Of a stretch of DNA of 64,000 nt, positions 34,916 through 45,485 are shown piece after piece (the stretch's first letter is position 1; every line of letters starts with the position of its first letter). The position numbers and the translations under genes were made by a program. The stretch comes from Patiriisocius sp047730165 (GTDB lineage: Bacteria; Bacteroidota; Bacteroidia; Flavobacteriales; Flavobacteriaceae). The stretch spans positions 1 through 64,000 of the forward strand of contig NZ_CP159834.1 in assembly GCF_047730165.1 (NCBI RefSeq), in the 5' to 3' direction. The notes under the pieces are model-generated. The model was not told the DNA's origin, did not search any database, and saw only the letters and a list, made by a program, of their open reading frames with translations.

Positions 34916-37900
34916 TTAATTGAAGTTCACTTCTTCTTTTTCCTTTGTCATTTCTTCTAGCTCTTCCTTAGAACCTACGATAATCGTATCGTATCTTCTC
35001 ATACCGGTACCAGCTGGAATACGCTTACCAACAATTACGTTTTCTTTAAGACCTTCTAAGCTATCAACCTTACCTGCTACTGCAGCTTCGTTTAACACTT
35101 TGGTTGTCTCCTGGAACGACGCCGCTGAGATAAATGACTTGGTTTGTAGCGATGCTCTTGTAATACCTTGTAGAATAGGAGTTGCTGTTGCGTTAACTGC
35201 ATCTCTTGCCTCTGCTAAGGCCTTATCTGCTCTTCTTAAAATAGAATTCTCATCACGTAACTCTCTTGCAGTTAACATCTGTCCTTCTTTTAAAGTGTCA
35301 GAATCTCCCGCATTCTCTACTATCTTAAGACCAAAGATCTTATCGTTTTCAAGAATAAAGTCAGATTTATGAACCAATTGATTCTCTAAGAACGTTGTAT
35401 CTCCACTATCAACAATACGCACTTTACGCATCATCTGACGAACAACAACCTCAAAGTGCTTGTCATTAATCTTCACCCCTTGTAAACGATATACCTCTTG
35501 TACTTCGTTCACTAAGTACTGCTGTACAGCAGATGGCCCTTTAATTCTCAAGATGTCTGCAGGCGTAATAGAACCATCAGAAAGTGGCATTCCTGCACGT
35601 ACATAATCATTTTCTTGTACAAGAATCTGATTACTTAACTTCACTAGATATTTCATTACTTCCCCAAGCTTAGACTCTACGATAATCTCACGGTTACCGC
35701 GTTTGATTTTTCCGAAGGAAACAACACCATCAATCTCACTTACTACAGCAGGATTAGAAGGGTTACGTGCTTCAAACAATTCTGTTACACGTGGTAAACC
35801 TCCAGTAATATCACCTGCTTTAGCAGATTTTCTAGGAATTTTTACAAGAATCTTTCCTATCTTAATTTTCTCTCCATCCTCAACAGATATCAAGGCACCT
35901 ACTGGTAAGTTATAAGAACGAATCACTTCATCCTTTTTACCCATAATTTGTAAGGTCGGTATCTTTTTCTTATCTCTTGATTCTGTAATTACTTTTTCTT
36001 GGAATCCTGTTTGCTCATCAATCTCAACTGAGTATGTAATACCTTGATCGATATTTTCATACTTGATCTTACCAGCAAATTCAGAAATAATAACTCCGTT
36101 ATATGGATCCCATTGTGAAACAACATCTCCAGCTTTAAGGGTATCACCATTCTTTACAAAGATGGAAGAACCATACTGAATACTGTTAGTACTCAATGTA
36201 ATTCCAGTCTTCTTATCAACTAATTTAACCTCAGATGTACGAGAAATAACGATATCAATTGGCTTTCCTTCTGAATCTTCACCTTTCACAGTTTTTAGAT
36301 CTTCAATCTCAGCAATACCATCAAACTTAACTGTTAATTTATTTTCATCTGAAATATTACTTGCAACCCCTCCAACATGGAATGTACGCAGTGTTAACTG
36401 TGTACCTGGTTCCCCAATAGATTGTGCTGCTACAACACCTACAGCCTCACCTCGCTGAACCATTTTATTGGTTGCTAAGTTTCTACCGTAACATTGTGTA
36501 CAGATTCCTTTCTTAGCCTCACATGTAAGTGCAGAACGTACTTCTACCGTTTCTAACGGCGAAGCTTCAATTGCTGCTGCTGCTTTTTCATAGATGTGCT
36601 GTCCAGATTCTACTATAACTTCTTTAGTCAATGGATTGATCACATCATTTAATGCAGTTCTACCTACAATACGTGCTCCTAATGTTTCTACTACTTCTTC
36701 ATTCTTCTTCAATGAAGAAACTTCAATACCTCTTAGGGTACCACAGTCTTCTTCATTCACAATTACATCTTGAGATACATCTACTAGACGTCTTGTTAAA
36801 TATCCTGCATCGGCAGTTTTTAGTGCCGTATCGGCAAGACCTTTACGAGCACCGTGAGTAGAGATAAAATATTCAAGAATTGAAAGTCCTTCCTTAAAGT
36901 TAGAAAGAATTGGATTTTCAATTATCTCTCCTCCTCCACTGTTAGATTTCTTAGGCTTCGCCATTAATCCACGCATACCTGTAAGCTGACGAATCTGTTC
37001 TTTAGATCCACGTGCTCCAGAATCAAGCATCATATATACCGAGTTAAACCCTTGTTGATCTTCACGGATACGCTTCATAGACAATTCTGTCAATTCTGCG
37101 TTTGTTGCCGTCCAGATATCAATAACTTGATTGTAACGTTCGTTGTTTGTAATAAGACCCATGTTGTAGTTCCCTACAATTGCATCTACTTGCGTATTTG
37201 CATCATCAATCATTTGTTGCTTCTCTGGTGGTATAATAATATCACCAAGACTAAACGATAGCCCCCCTTCAAAGGCAAACTTATATCCTAAGGTTTTAAT
37301 TGCATCAAGAAATTCTGCCGTTTCTGGCACACTTGTTACCGCAAGAATATCACCAATAATATCACGTAAAGACTTTTTAGTCAAAACTTCGTTAATATAT
37401 CCTGCAACTTCTGGTACGTGCTCATTAAAAATAACTCTACCTAAAGTAGTTGTTACAATCTGAAGCTTTAAATCTCCATTCTCATCAAAATCTTTTGTTC
37501 TAATTCTGATTTCAGCATTAAGATCTACCATCTTCTCATTGTAAGCGATCATTGCTTCTTCTTCTGAGTAGAACGTTAAGCCTTCCCCTTTTACTATAAC
37601 ATCTTCCGTAGACTTACGAAGTTTTGTCATATAGTAAAGACCCAAGACCATATCCTGAGAAGGTACTGCTACTGGCGAACCGTTAGCAGGATTCAGAATA
37701 TTGTGAGAAGCCAGCATTAATAACTGACATTCTAATATTGCTTCTGGTCCAAGTGGAAGGTGAACAGCCATTTGATCCCCATCAAAATCGGCGTTAAAGG
37801 CCGTACATACTAATGGGTGCAGTTGGATTGCTTTTCCTTCAATCAATTTTGGTTGAAAAGCCTGTATACCTAGTCTGTGCAACGTTGGCGCACGGTTAAG

Positions 37901-39217
37901 CATCACAGGGTGTCCTTTCAATACATTCTCAAGAATATCCCATACTACCGGTTCTTTCTTGTCTATTATTTTCTTTGCAGATTTTACTGTTTTTACAATA
38001 CCACGTTCGATCAACTTACGAATCACGAATGGCTTGTATAATTCTGCTGCCATGTCTTTAGGAATACCACACTCAAATAATTTAAGTTCTGGTCCTACAA
38101 CAATTACAGAACGTGCAGAATAATCAACACGCTTACCAAGTAAGTTTTGACGGAAACGACCTTGCTTCCCTTTCAATGAATCTGAAAGTGACTTTAAGGG
38201 ACGGTTACTATCTGTTTTTACTGCAGAAGATTTACGTGTATTATCAAATAAAGAATCTACAGATTCTTGAAGCATACGCTTCTCATTACGCAAAATTACT
38301 TCTGGTGCCTTAATTTCCATTAATCGCTTTAAACGATTGTTACGGATAATTACACGACGATACAGGTCATTTAAATCTGACGTTGCAAAACGACCACCAT
38401 CTAGGGGAACTAAAGGACGTAATTCTGGTGGGATCACCGGTACAACCTTCATAATCATCCACTCAGGATTGTTCTCTCTAGTCTTATTTGCATCACGCAA
38501 AGCCTCTACAACCTGAAGTCTCTTAAGTGCTTCTGTCTTACGTTGCTTAGACGTTTCGTTATTTGCTTTGTGACGTAACTCAAATGATAGTGCATTTAAA
38601 TCTATGCGCTTTAATAAATCTATCAAACATTCAGCACCCATCTTAGCGATAAACTTGTTAGGGTCTTCATCATCTAAGTATAAGTTTTCCTGTGGAAGAC
38701 TGTCTAAAATTGTTAGATACTCTTCTTCTGTTAGGAAATCCAAATTCTGTACTGGTTCTCCTTCTTCATTCTTAGCAATACCTGGTTGGATTACTACATA
38801 TCGTTCGTAGTAAATGATCATATCTAATTTCTTAGATGGTAATCCAAGTAAGTATCCTATTTTATTAGGTAAACTACGGAAATACCAGATATGTGCAACT
38901 GGCACTACAAGACTAATATGTCCTACTCTATCTCTACGTACTTTCTTTTCAGTTACCTCTACACCACAACGGTCACATACGATCCCTTTGTAGCGAATTC
39001 TTTTGTATTTACCACAAGCACACTCATAATCCTTTACAGGACCAAATATACGCTCACAGAAAAGACCGTCACGCTCAGGTTTGTGCGTGCGGTAGTTTAT
39101 TGTTTCTGGCTTTAAAACTTCACCTTTAGATTCTGCTAAAATAGATTCTGGTGATGCTAATCCTATAGAAATTTTCTCAAATTTCTTCGCCGGTTGTTCA
39201 TGATTATTTCTTGCCAT
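34916..39217 (-). CDS. rpoC: DNA-directed RNA polymerase subunit beta'
   Basis: The 1433-residue large subunit of RNA polymerase carries half of the active site. The N-terminal zinc site is CACGKYKRIRYKGIVCDRCG, the catalytic magnesium motif is NADFDGDQMAVH, and the second zinc site is CEAKKGICTQCYG. The bridge/trigger region is at GEPGTQLTLRTFHVGG. The length is typical of Bacteroidota. It follows rpoB after a 105-base spacer that contains a UUCG hairpin. Confidence 0.98.
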   Translation of the reverse strand: MARNNHEQPAKKFEKISIGLASPESILAESKGEVLKPETINYRTHKPERDGLFCERIFGPVKDYECACGKYKRIRYKGIVCDRCGVEVTEKKVRRDRVGHISLVVPVAHIWYFRSLPNKIGYLLGLPSKKLDMIIYYERYVVIQPGIAKNEEGEPVQNLDFLTEEEYLTILDSLPQENLYLDDEDPNKFIAKMGAECLIDLLKRIDLNALSFELRHKANNETSKQRKTEALKRLQVVEALRDANKTRENNPEWMIMKVVPVIPPELRPLVPLDGGRFATSDLNDLYRRVIIRNNRLKRLMEIKAPEVILRNEKRMLQESVDSLFDNTRKSSAVKTDSNRPLKSLSDSLKGKQGRFRQNLLGKRVDYSARSVIVVGPELKLFECGIPKDMAAELYKPFVIRKLIERGIVKTVKSAKKIIDKKEPVVWDILENVLKGHPVMLNRAPTLHRLGIQAFQPKLIEGKAIQLHPLVCTAFNADFDGDQMAVHLPLGPEAILECQLLMLASHNILNPANGSPVAVPSQDMVLGLYYMTKLRKSTEDVIVKGEGLTFYSEEEAMIAYNEKMVDLNAEIRIRTKDFDENGDLKLQIVTTTLGRVIFNEHVPEVAGYINEVLTKKSLRDIIGDILAVTSVPETAEFLDAIKTLGYKFAFEGGLSFSLGDIIIPPEKQQMIDDANTQVDAIVGNYNMGLITNNERYNQVIDIWTATNAELTELSMKRIREDQQGFNSVYMMLDSGARGSKEQIRQLTGMRGLMAKPKKSNSGGGEIIENPILSNFKEGLSILEYFISTHGARKGLADTALKTADAGYLTRRLVDVSQDVIVNEEDCGTLRGIEVSSLKKNEEVVETLGARIVGRTALNDVINPLTKEVIVESGQHIYEKAAAAIEASPLETVEVRSALTCEAKKGICTQCYGRNLATNKMVQRGEAVGVVAAQSIGEPGTQLTLRTFHVGGVASNISDENKLTVKFDGIAEIEDLKTVKGEDSEGKPIDIVISRTSEVKLVDKKTGITLSTNSIQYGSSIFVKNGDTLKAGDVVSQWDPYNGVIISEFAGKIKYENIDQGITYSVEIDEQTGFQEKVITESRDKKKIPTLQIMGKKDEVIRSYNLPVGALISVEDGEKIKIGKILVKIPRKSAKAGDITGGLPRVTELFEARNPSNPAVVSEIDGVVSFGKIKRGNREIIVESKLGEVMKYLVKLSNQILVQENDYVRAGMPLSDGSITPADILRIKGPSAVQQYLVNEVQEVYRLQGVKINDKHFEVVVRQMMRKVRIVDSGDTTFLENQLVHKSDFILENDKIFGLKIVENAGDSDTLKEGQMLTARELRDENSILRRADKALAEARDAVNATATPILQGITRASLQTKSFISAASFQETTKVLNEAAVAGKVDSLEGLKENVIVGKRIPAGTGMRRYDTIIVGSKEELEEMTKEKEEVNFN

Positions 39218-39296
39218 AATGCTGTAAAATAAATTGTAATGTTGTTAAAAAAGAAATTTTAATCGTTGCTTAAAATTTCCGAAGGAAGTCTAAATA

Positions 39297-39316
39297 GTCC
39301 CCGCCGAAGCAGGGAC
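39297..39316 (-). promoter_or_regulatory. UUCG-capped hairpin in the rpoB-rpoC spacer
   Basis: On the minus strand GTCCCTGC-TTCG-GCGGGGAC: an eight-base-pair stem with one internal mismatch, closed by a C(UUCG)G tetraloop, followed by no T tract. It is probably an RNA-stability or processing element. Confidence 0.45.
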
Positions 39317-39322
39317 CTAAAT

Positions 39323-42300
39323 TTATTCTTCTAATCTAATGTCAAGTCCTAAACCTTTCAGTTCGTGCATCAATACGTTGAACGATTCTGGAAGACCCGG
39401 CTCTGGCATCGCTTCACCTTTAACAATACTCTCGTATGTCTTAGCTCTACCGATTACATCATCAGATTTAACAGTCAATATTTCTCTAAGCGTACTAGAA
39501 GCACCATATGCTTCCAGTGCCCATACCTCCATCTCACCAAAACGCTGACCACCAAACTGTGCTTTACCACCTAATGGTTGTTGTGTAATTAATGAGTAAG
39601 GTCCTATAGAACGTGCGTGCATCTTGTCATCAACCATATGCCCTAGTTTAAGCATATAAATGATTCCTACCGTAGCAGGCTGATCAAAACGTTGTCCTGT
39701 TCCACCATCATATAAATAAGTATGTCCAAAACGTGGAATACCAGCTTCATCTGTCAACTCATTAATCTGGTCTATTGTTGCACCATCAAAAATAGGAGTC
39801 GCATACTTACGACCTAATTTTTGACCTGCCCAACCAAGTACCGTTTCATAAATCTGACCAATGTTCATACGTGATGGCACCCCAAGCGGGTTCAACACGA
39901 TATCTACTGGAGTCCCATCTTCTAAGAATGGCATATCTTCATCTCTAACGATTCTTGCAACAATACCTTTGTTACCGTGACGTCCCGCCATCTTATCACC
40001 TACTTTAAGTTTACGCTTTTTAGCGATATATACTTTAGCAAGTTTTAAGATTCCAGAAGGTAATTCATCCCCTACCGAAATAGTAAATTTATCACGACGA
40101 AGGTTTCCTTGTAAATCGTTTTCTTTAATCTTGTAGTTGTGCATTAAATCTGCCACTAACGTGTTAGTCGCATCATCTGTTGTCCAAGTACCACCTGTTA
40201 AGTGTGTGTAATCGTCCACAGAGTTAAGCATCTTCAAGGTAAATTTCTTTCCTTTTGGAAAAACAACTTCCCCTAAATCATTACTTACTCCTTGCGCTGT
40301 TTTACCAGATACAATTGTAAATAACTTGTCTACTAAAGCATCTTGTAATCCATCAAATTTAGCATCAAATTGTGCTTCTAGGATTTCAATATCTTCTTTA
40401 TCCTTCGCTCTCTTGCGCTTATCTTTTACAGCACGTGCAAATAACTTCTTGTTAATAACAACACCGTGTAAAGAAGGCGACGCTTTTAAAGATGCATCTT
40501 TTACATCTCCAGCTTTATCACCAAAGATAGCCCGAAGTAATTTCTCTTCTGGAGTAGGATCACTTTCTCCCTTAGGAGTAATTTTACCTATTAATATATC
40601 ACCAGGCTTCACTTCTGCTCCAATACGGATCATTCCGTTTTCGTCAAGATCTTTTGTTGCTTCTTCTGAAACGTTAGGGATATCATTAGTAAGTTCTTCA
40701 TTACCTAATTTAGTATCTCTAACTTCAAGTGAGTATTCATCTATGTGGATGGATGTAAAGATATCTTCACGTACCACTCTTTCTGAAATTACAATTGCAT
40801 CCTCAAAGTTATATCCTTTCCAAGGCATAAAGGCAACTTTCATATTACGACCCAGTGCAAGCTCCCCTTTCTCGGTAGCATACCCTTGACACAATACTTG
40901 TCCTTTCTTTACTCTATCTCCCTTAGAAACAATTGGCTTAAGGTTAATAGAAGTACCTTGATTGGTTTTTCTAAACTTCACGAGCTTATAGGTCTTCTCA
41001 TCACTTTCAAAACTTACCATACGAGCTTCCTCAGAACGGTCATATTTAATAGTAATCTCACGAGAATCTACATACTCTACAACTCCATCTCCTTCTGCGT
41101 TAATCAATACTCTAGAATCACTAGCTACTTGTCTTTCAAGACCAGTACCTACAATAGGTGAATCTGCAATTAATAAAGGTACCGCTTGACGCATCATATT
41201 CGATCCCATCAATGCACGGTTGGCATCATCATGTTCCAAGAAAGGAATTAATGAAGCCGAAATAGATGATATCTGGTTTGGCGCAACATCTGCATAATTT
41301 ACAGCTGTTGGTTCTACTACCGGGAAATCACCCTCCATACGAGCAATAACCTTTGCAGAGTCTATCGTTCCATCTTTAGTTAATGGGATGTTAGCTTGTG
41401 CAATTAATTGTCCTTCTTCTTCTTCCGCAGATAAATAAATTGGCTCATTTTTAAAGTCAATCTTAGCATCTGTTACTTTTCTGTAAGGAGTTTCAATAAA
41501 TCCTAAGTTGTTCACTTTTGCATATACAGAAAGTGAAGAAATAAGTCCAATGTTTGGTCCTTCAGGAGTTTCAATAGGGCATAATCTTCCGTAGTGTGTA
41601 TAGTGAACATCACGCACCTCAAATCCTGCTCTTTCTCTTGATAAACCTCCAGGTCCAAGGGCTGATAAACGACGCTTGTGCGTGATTTCGGCCAGTGGAT
41701 TGGTTTGATCCATAAACTGCGATAACTGGTTCGTTCCGAAGAAAGAATTAATTACTGAAGAAAGGGTCTTTGCATTAATCAAATCTATAGGTGTAAAAAC
41801 CTCGTTATCACGCACATTCATGCGCTCACGGATCGTTCTTGCCATACGAGCAAGACCTACACCAAACTGAGATGACAATTGTTCACCTACAGTACGTACA
41901 CGACGGTTAGATAAGTGATCAATATCATCAATCTCTGCCTTAGAGTTGATAAGTTCAATTAAATATTTTACAATTGTAATGATATCTTCTTTGGTCAAGA
42001 CTTGCTTGTCCATAGGAATATCTAATTGTAATTTCTTGTTCATTCTATAACGTCCTACCTCTCCTAAGTTATATCTCTGGTCAGAGAAGAATAACTTATT
42101 GATGATACCACGGGCGGTCTCTTCATCAGGCGGTTCAGCGTTACGTAATTGTCTATAGATATGCTCTACTGCCTCTTTCTCAGAGTTTGTAGGATCCTTT
42201 TGTAATGTATTATGGATAATGGCATAATCTGACATATGATTATCCTCTTTATGTAATAAGATAGTCTTACTACCAGAGTCTATAATCTCATCGATATGAT

Positions 42301-43135
42301 CTTTTTCCAATACCGTATCACGGTCTAAAATGATTTCGTTACGTTCGATAGAAACTACTTCACCAGTATCTTCATCTACGAAATCCTCATGCCATGTTTT
42401 TAAAACACGCGCAGCAAGTTTACGACCTAGGTATTTTTTAAGACCTGTTTTAGATGCTTTCACCTCTTCGGCAAGATCAAATATCTCAAGAATATCTTTA
42501 TCTCTTTCAAAACCGATAGCACGGAAAAGCGTTGTAACAGGTAATTTTTTCTTTCTATCAATATAAGCGTACATAACGCTGTTAATATCGGTAGCAAATT
42601 CTATCCAAGATCCTTTAAAAGGAATTACTCTGGCAGAATATAATTTAGTTCCATTTGCGTGGAATGATTGTCCAAAGAATACACCAGGCGAACGGTGTAA
42701 CTGAGATACTACTACACGCTCTGCACCGTTGATACAGAAAGTACCAGATGGGGTCATGTAAGGAATAGTACCTAAATAAACGTCTTGTACAATAGTCTCA
42801 AAATCTTCATGTTCTGGATCTGTACAGTATAATTTTAAACGGGCTTTTAACGGCACGCTATAAGTTAGACCACGCTCGATACACTCTTGAATCCCATATC
42901 TTGGTGGATCTACGAAGTAATCTAAAAATTCTAATACGAACTGGTTGCGTGTATCTGTAATTGGGAAATTCTCTAAGAAGGTCTTGTAAAGTCCTTCTTG
43001 GCCTCTTTCATCTGATTTTGTTTCTAACTGGAAAAAATCCTGGAAGGATTTGATCTGAATATCCAGAAAATCCGGGTAATCCGGCTTGTTTTGGACAGAA
43101 GAAAAATTCAATCTTTCAGTTAACGTTGCTGACAT
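39323..43135 (-). CDS. rpoB: DNA-directed RNA polymerase subunit beta
   Basis: The 1270-residue subunit forms the other half of the polymerase active-site cleft. The rifampicin-binding region reads NQLSQFMDQTNPLAEITHKR then RLSALGPGG, with the Asp, His and Ser positions that mutate in resistance all in the sensitive state. The C-terminal region MKLGHMVDDKMHARSIGPYS and GKAQFGGQRFGEMEVWALEA is intact. It follows rplL and precedes rpoC, as in most bacteria. Confidence 0.98.
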   Translation of the reverse strand: MSATLTERLNFSSVQNKPDYPDFLDIQIKSFQDFFQLETKSDERGQEGLYKTFLENFPITDTRNQFVLEFLDYFVDPPRYGIQECIERGLTYSVPLKARLKLYCTDPEHEDFETIVQDVYLGTIPYMTPSGTFCINGAERVVVSQLHRSPGVFFGQSFHANGTKLYSARVIPFKGSWIEFATDINSVMYAYIDRKKKLPVTTLFRAIGFERDKDILEIFDLAEEVKASKTGLKKYLGRKLAARVLKTWHEDFVDEDTGEVVSIERNEIILDRDTVLEKDHIDEIIDSGSKTILLHKEDNHMSDYAIIHNTLQKDPTNSEKEAVEHIYRQLRNAEPPDEETARGIINKLFFSDQRYNLGEVGRYRMNKKLQLDIPMDKQVLTKEDIITIVKYLIELINSKAEIDDIDHLSNRRVRTVGEQLSSQFGVGLARMARTIRERMNVRDNEVFTPIDLINAKTLSSVINSFFGTNQLSQFMDQTNPLAEITHKRRLSALGPGGLSRERAGFEVRDVHYTHYGRLCPIETPEGPNIGLISSLSVYAKVNNLGFIETPYRKVTDAKIDFKNEPIYLSAEEEEGQLIAQANIPLTKDGTIDSAKVIARMEGDFPVVEPTAVNYADVAPNQISSISASLIPFLEHDDANRALMGSNMMRQAVPLLIADSPIVGTGLERQVASDSRVLINAEGDGVVEYVDSREITIKYDRSEEARMVSFESDEKTYKLVKFRKTNQGTSINLKPIVSKGDRVKKGQVLCQGYATEKGELALGRNMKVAFMPWKGYNFEDAIVISERVVREDIFTSIHIDEYSLEVRDTKLGNEELTNDIPNVSEEATKDLDENGMIRIGAEVKPGDILIGKITPKGESDPTPEEKLLRAIFGDKAGDVKDASLKASPSLHGVVINKKLFARAVKDKRKRAKDKEDIEILEAQFDAKFDGLQDALVDKLFTIVSGKTAQGVSNDLGEVVFPKGKKFTLKMLNSVDDYTHLTGGTWTTDDATNTLVADLMHNYKIKENDLQGNLRRDKFTISVGDELPSGILKLAKVYIAKKRKLKVGDKMAGRHGNKGIVARIVRDEDMPFLEDGTPVDIVLNPLGVPSRMNIGQIYETVLGWAGQKLGRKYATPIFDGATIDQINELTDEAGIPRFGHTYLYDGGTGQRFDQPATVGIIYMLKLGHMVDDKMHARSIGPYSLITQQPLGGKAQFGGQRFGEMEVWALEAYGASSTLREILTVKSDDVIGRAKTYESIVKGEAMPEPGLPESFNVLMHELKGLGLDIRLEE

Positions 43136-43214
43136 CTATGGACGGAATTAATTTAATTAAATGGTGTATGTGTATACCCTAAAAATTGTAAACCTATATA
43201 TACACAAAATGGTC

Positions 43215-43244
43215 TAGGTCTTTCCGAGTGAATCGGAAGACCTA
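43215..43244 (-). promoter_or_regulatory. Hairpin in the rplL-rpoB spacer (possible attenuator)
   Basis: On the minus strand TAGGTCTTCCGA pairs with TCGGAAAGACCTA (one bulged base) around about five bases; a second palindrome, AAACCTTAAGGTTT, is adjacent. In E. coli the same spacer has an attenuator and an RNase III site. The analogy here is inference. Confidence 0.5.
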
Positions 43245-43271
43245 AACCTTAAGGTTTGGAGTTGTGGTAGC

Positions 43272-43643
43272 TTACTTAAGCTCAACCTCTGCTCCAGCTT
43301 CTTCTAATTGAGCTTTTAAAGCCTCAGCTTCGTCTTTAGAAACACCTTCCTTAATTGGAGAAGGAGCATTGTCTACTAAATCCTTAGCGTCTTTAAGACC
43401 AGCACCAGTTAATTCTTTAACTAGTTTTACAACTGCTAGTTTAGAACCACCAGCTGCAGTAAGGATTACGTCAAATTCTGACTGCTCCTCAACTTCTTCA
43501 CCAGCTCCAGCACCACCACCAACTACTACAGCTGCAGCAGCAGGTTCGATACCGTACTCATCTTTTAATATAGTTGCTAATTCGTTAACTTCTTTTACAG
43601 TAAGGTTAACTAATTTTTCTGCGAAATCTTTTAAATCTGCCAT
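43272..43643 (-). CDS. rplL: 50S ribosomal protein L7/L12
   Basis: The 123-residue stalk protein bL12 recruits translational GTPases. It has an N-terminal dimerisation helix (ADLKDFAEKLVNLTVKEVNE), an Ala/Gly/Glu-rich hinge (AAAAVVVGGGAGAGEEVEE) and a C-terminal domain with KLAVVKLVKELTGAGLKDAK. The length is normal. It lies 91 bases downstream of rplJ and before the hairpin-containing spacer to rpoB. Confidence 0.98.
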   Translation of the reverse strand: MADLKDFAEKLVNLTVKEVNELATILKDEYGIEPAAAAVVVGGGAGAGEEVEEQSEFDVILTAAGGSKLAVVKLVKELTGAGLKDAKDLVDNAPSPIKEGVSKDEAEALKAQLEEAGAEVELK

Positions 43644-43734
43644 TTTCTATCGTTTTAATTTAATTTGTATTATTTGTATTTAATTAGTGCATTCTTAAAA
43701 TCCAATACCACCTTCTTAAGAGATGATCAAAGGA

Positions 43735-44253
43735 CTATCCTCTTTCTTGAAGCGTCTTAACAAGCCCAGCGATTGTAGTACCACCACTCTTAAGAGCAGA
43801 AATAACATTTTTAGCAGGTGATTGTAATAGACCAATAATATCTCCAATAACTTCTTCTTTAGATTTGATGTTTACTAGGTTCTCTAGTTGATCATCTCCT
43901 ACATAGACAGCTTCTTCAATATATGCTCCTTTTAATAAAGGCTTTTCAGATTTTTTTCTGAATTCTTTAATCACTTTAGCTGGTGCATTACCAGTATCTG
44001 AAGTCATTATAGAGGTATTCCCCTTTAACGTTTCAGGAAGTGCTCCAAAATCCTTATCTGAACTCTCCATTGCTTTTTCAAGCAATGTATTTTTAACTAC
44101 AGCTATCTTTACTCCTGCTTTAAAACAAGCACGACGTAAGTTAGAACTCTGTAAAGCGTTTAACCCTGAAATATCTGCTAAATAGATAATAGGACTATCA
44201 GTTAACTGCGCAGTTAAGTTTTCAATTACTTTTGATTTTTCTTCTCTTGTCAT
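43735..44253 (-). CDS. rplJ: 50S ribosomal protein L10
   Basis: The 172-residue protein uL10 is the base of the L7/L12 stalk. It starts with MTREEKSKVIENLTAQL and has the rRNA-binding segment GLNALQSSNLRRACFKAGVK. It starts only 12 bases after rplA, so the long L10-binding leader known upstream of rplJ in other bacteria has no room here. Confidence 0.97.
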   Translation of the reverse strand: MTREEKSKVIENLTAQLTDSPIIYLADISGLNALQSSNLRRACFKAGVKIAVVKNTLLEKAMESSDKDFGALPETLKGNTSIMTSDTGNAPAKVIKEFRKKSEKPLLKGAYIEEAVYVGDDQLENLVNIKSKEEVIGDIIGLLQSPAKNVISALKSGGTTIAGLVKTLQERG

Positions 44254-44265
44254 AATTTCTATCTT

Positions 44266-44961
44266 TTACTGATCAGTAAAGCGTTTAGTATCAATCTCTA
44301 CACTAGGACTCATCGTGCTAGACATAAATATACTCTTGATATAAACTCCCTTTGAACCTTGTGGCTTCAACTTTACGATTGTAGTTAATAATTCTCTTGC
44401 GTTTCCTGCAATTTTCTCAGCATCAAAAGATGCTTTTCCAACTGCTGCATGTACGATTCCAGTCTTATCAACTTTAAAGTCAATTTTACCAGATTTTACA
44501 TCAGAAACTGCTTTAGCGACATCCATTGTCACAGTACCAGTCTTTGGGTTAGGCATTAGTCCACGAGGTCCTAATACACGACCTAACGGTCCTAACTTAC
44601 CCATAACACTTGGCATCGTTACAATTACATCAACGTCTGTCCACCCTCCTTTAATCTTTTCGAGGTATTCGTCTAACCCCACGAAATCAGCACCTGCTTC
44701 TAGAGCTTCTGCTTCTTTATCTGGAGTAACTAGCGCCAACACCTTTACGTCCTTACCTGTACCGTGCGGTAAAGTAACCACACCTCTTACCATCTGATTT
44801 GCTTTACGAGGGTCTACATTAAGACGTATCGCTAGATCTACAGAAGGATCAAAGTTTGTGTTGGTGATATCTTTAATTAAAGCAGATGCTTCTGCAACAG
44901 AGTAGGTTCTAGCCTCCACCTTTGCACTTGCTTCTTTTTGCTTTTTAGTTAATCTTGCCAT
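44266..44961 (-). CDS. rplA: 50S ribosomal protein L1
   Basis: The 231-residue uL1 forms the mobile L1 stalk near the ribosomal E site and in many bacteria represses its own operon. Typical motifs are GPRGLMPNPKTGTV, KAVSDVKSGKIDFKVDKTG and the N-terminal VDLAIRLNVDPRKANQMVRG. It follows rplK by 21 bases. Confidence 0.98.
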   Translation of the reverse strand: MARLTKKQKEASAKVEARTYSVAEASALIKDITNTNFDPSVDLAIRLNVDPRKANQMVRGVVTLPHGTGKDVKVLALVTPDKEAEALEAGADFVGLDEYLEKIKGGWTDVDVIVTMPSVMGKLGPLGRVLGPRGLMPNPKTGTVTMDVAKAVSDVKSGKIDFKVDKTGIVHAAVGKASFDAEKIAGNARELLTTIVKLKPQGSKGVYIKSIFMSSTMSPSVEIDTKRFTDQ

Positions 44962-44982
44962 TTTGATAGATTCTTTTCTTGA

Positions 44983-45420
44983 TTAAAAAGGAGCTGCTCC
45001 TTTTATTTTAACTCCCATAGAGCGCGCTGTACCAGCCACCATCTTCATCCCAGACTCAACAGTAAATGAGTTTAAATCGGGTTGTTTGTCTTCTGCAATA
45101 GCTCTTACTTGTTCCCAAGTAATAGTTGCAACTTTACGTACGTGCGGTTCTCCTGAGCCACTTTTAATTTTGGCAGCTTCTAGTATCTGTACTGCCGCTG
45201 GAGGTGTCTTAATAACAAAGTCAAAAGACTTGTCCTTAAATACCGTAATCGCAACTGGAAGTATTTTACCCTGCTTGTCTTGAGTTCTTGCGTTAAATTG
45301 CTTACAAAACTCCATAATGTTCACACCAGCCGCACCTAATGCAGGTCCTACCGGAGGAGATGGATTTGCAGCACCGCCTCTAACTTGCAGTTTTACTACT
45401 TTATCAATTTCTTTTGCCAT
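44983..45420 (-). CDS. rplK: 50S ribosomal protein L11
   Basis: The 145-residue uL11 is part of the GTPase-associated centre. It has the proline-rich PSPPVGPALGAAGVNIMEFC, the linker KTPPAAVQILEAAKIKSGSG, and the C-terminal GTARSMGVKIKG, near the thiostrepton-binding region. It begins 65 bases after nusG. Confidence 0.98.
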   Translation of the reverse strand: MAKEIDKVVKLQVRGGAANPSPPVGPALGAAGVNIMEFCKQFNARTQDKQGKILPVAITVFKDKSFDFVIKTPPAAVQILEAAKIKSGSGEPHVRKVATITWEQVRAIAEDKQPDLNSFTVESGMKMVAGTARSMGVKIKGAAPF

Positions 45421-45485
45421 TTCTAAAATTTAATTTGGTCATTCATAAGTGGAAGCCTAAGAACAAACCTATTATACTGTAACAG

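Noticed and set aside
39323..43135. Possible rifampicin-resistance changes in rpoB
   Set aside because: The cluster I region has the ordinary residues at the Asp, His and Ser hot spots.
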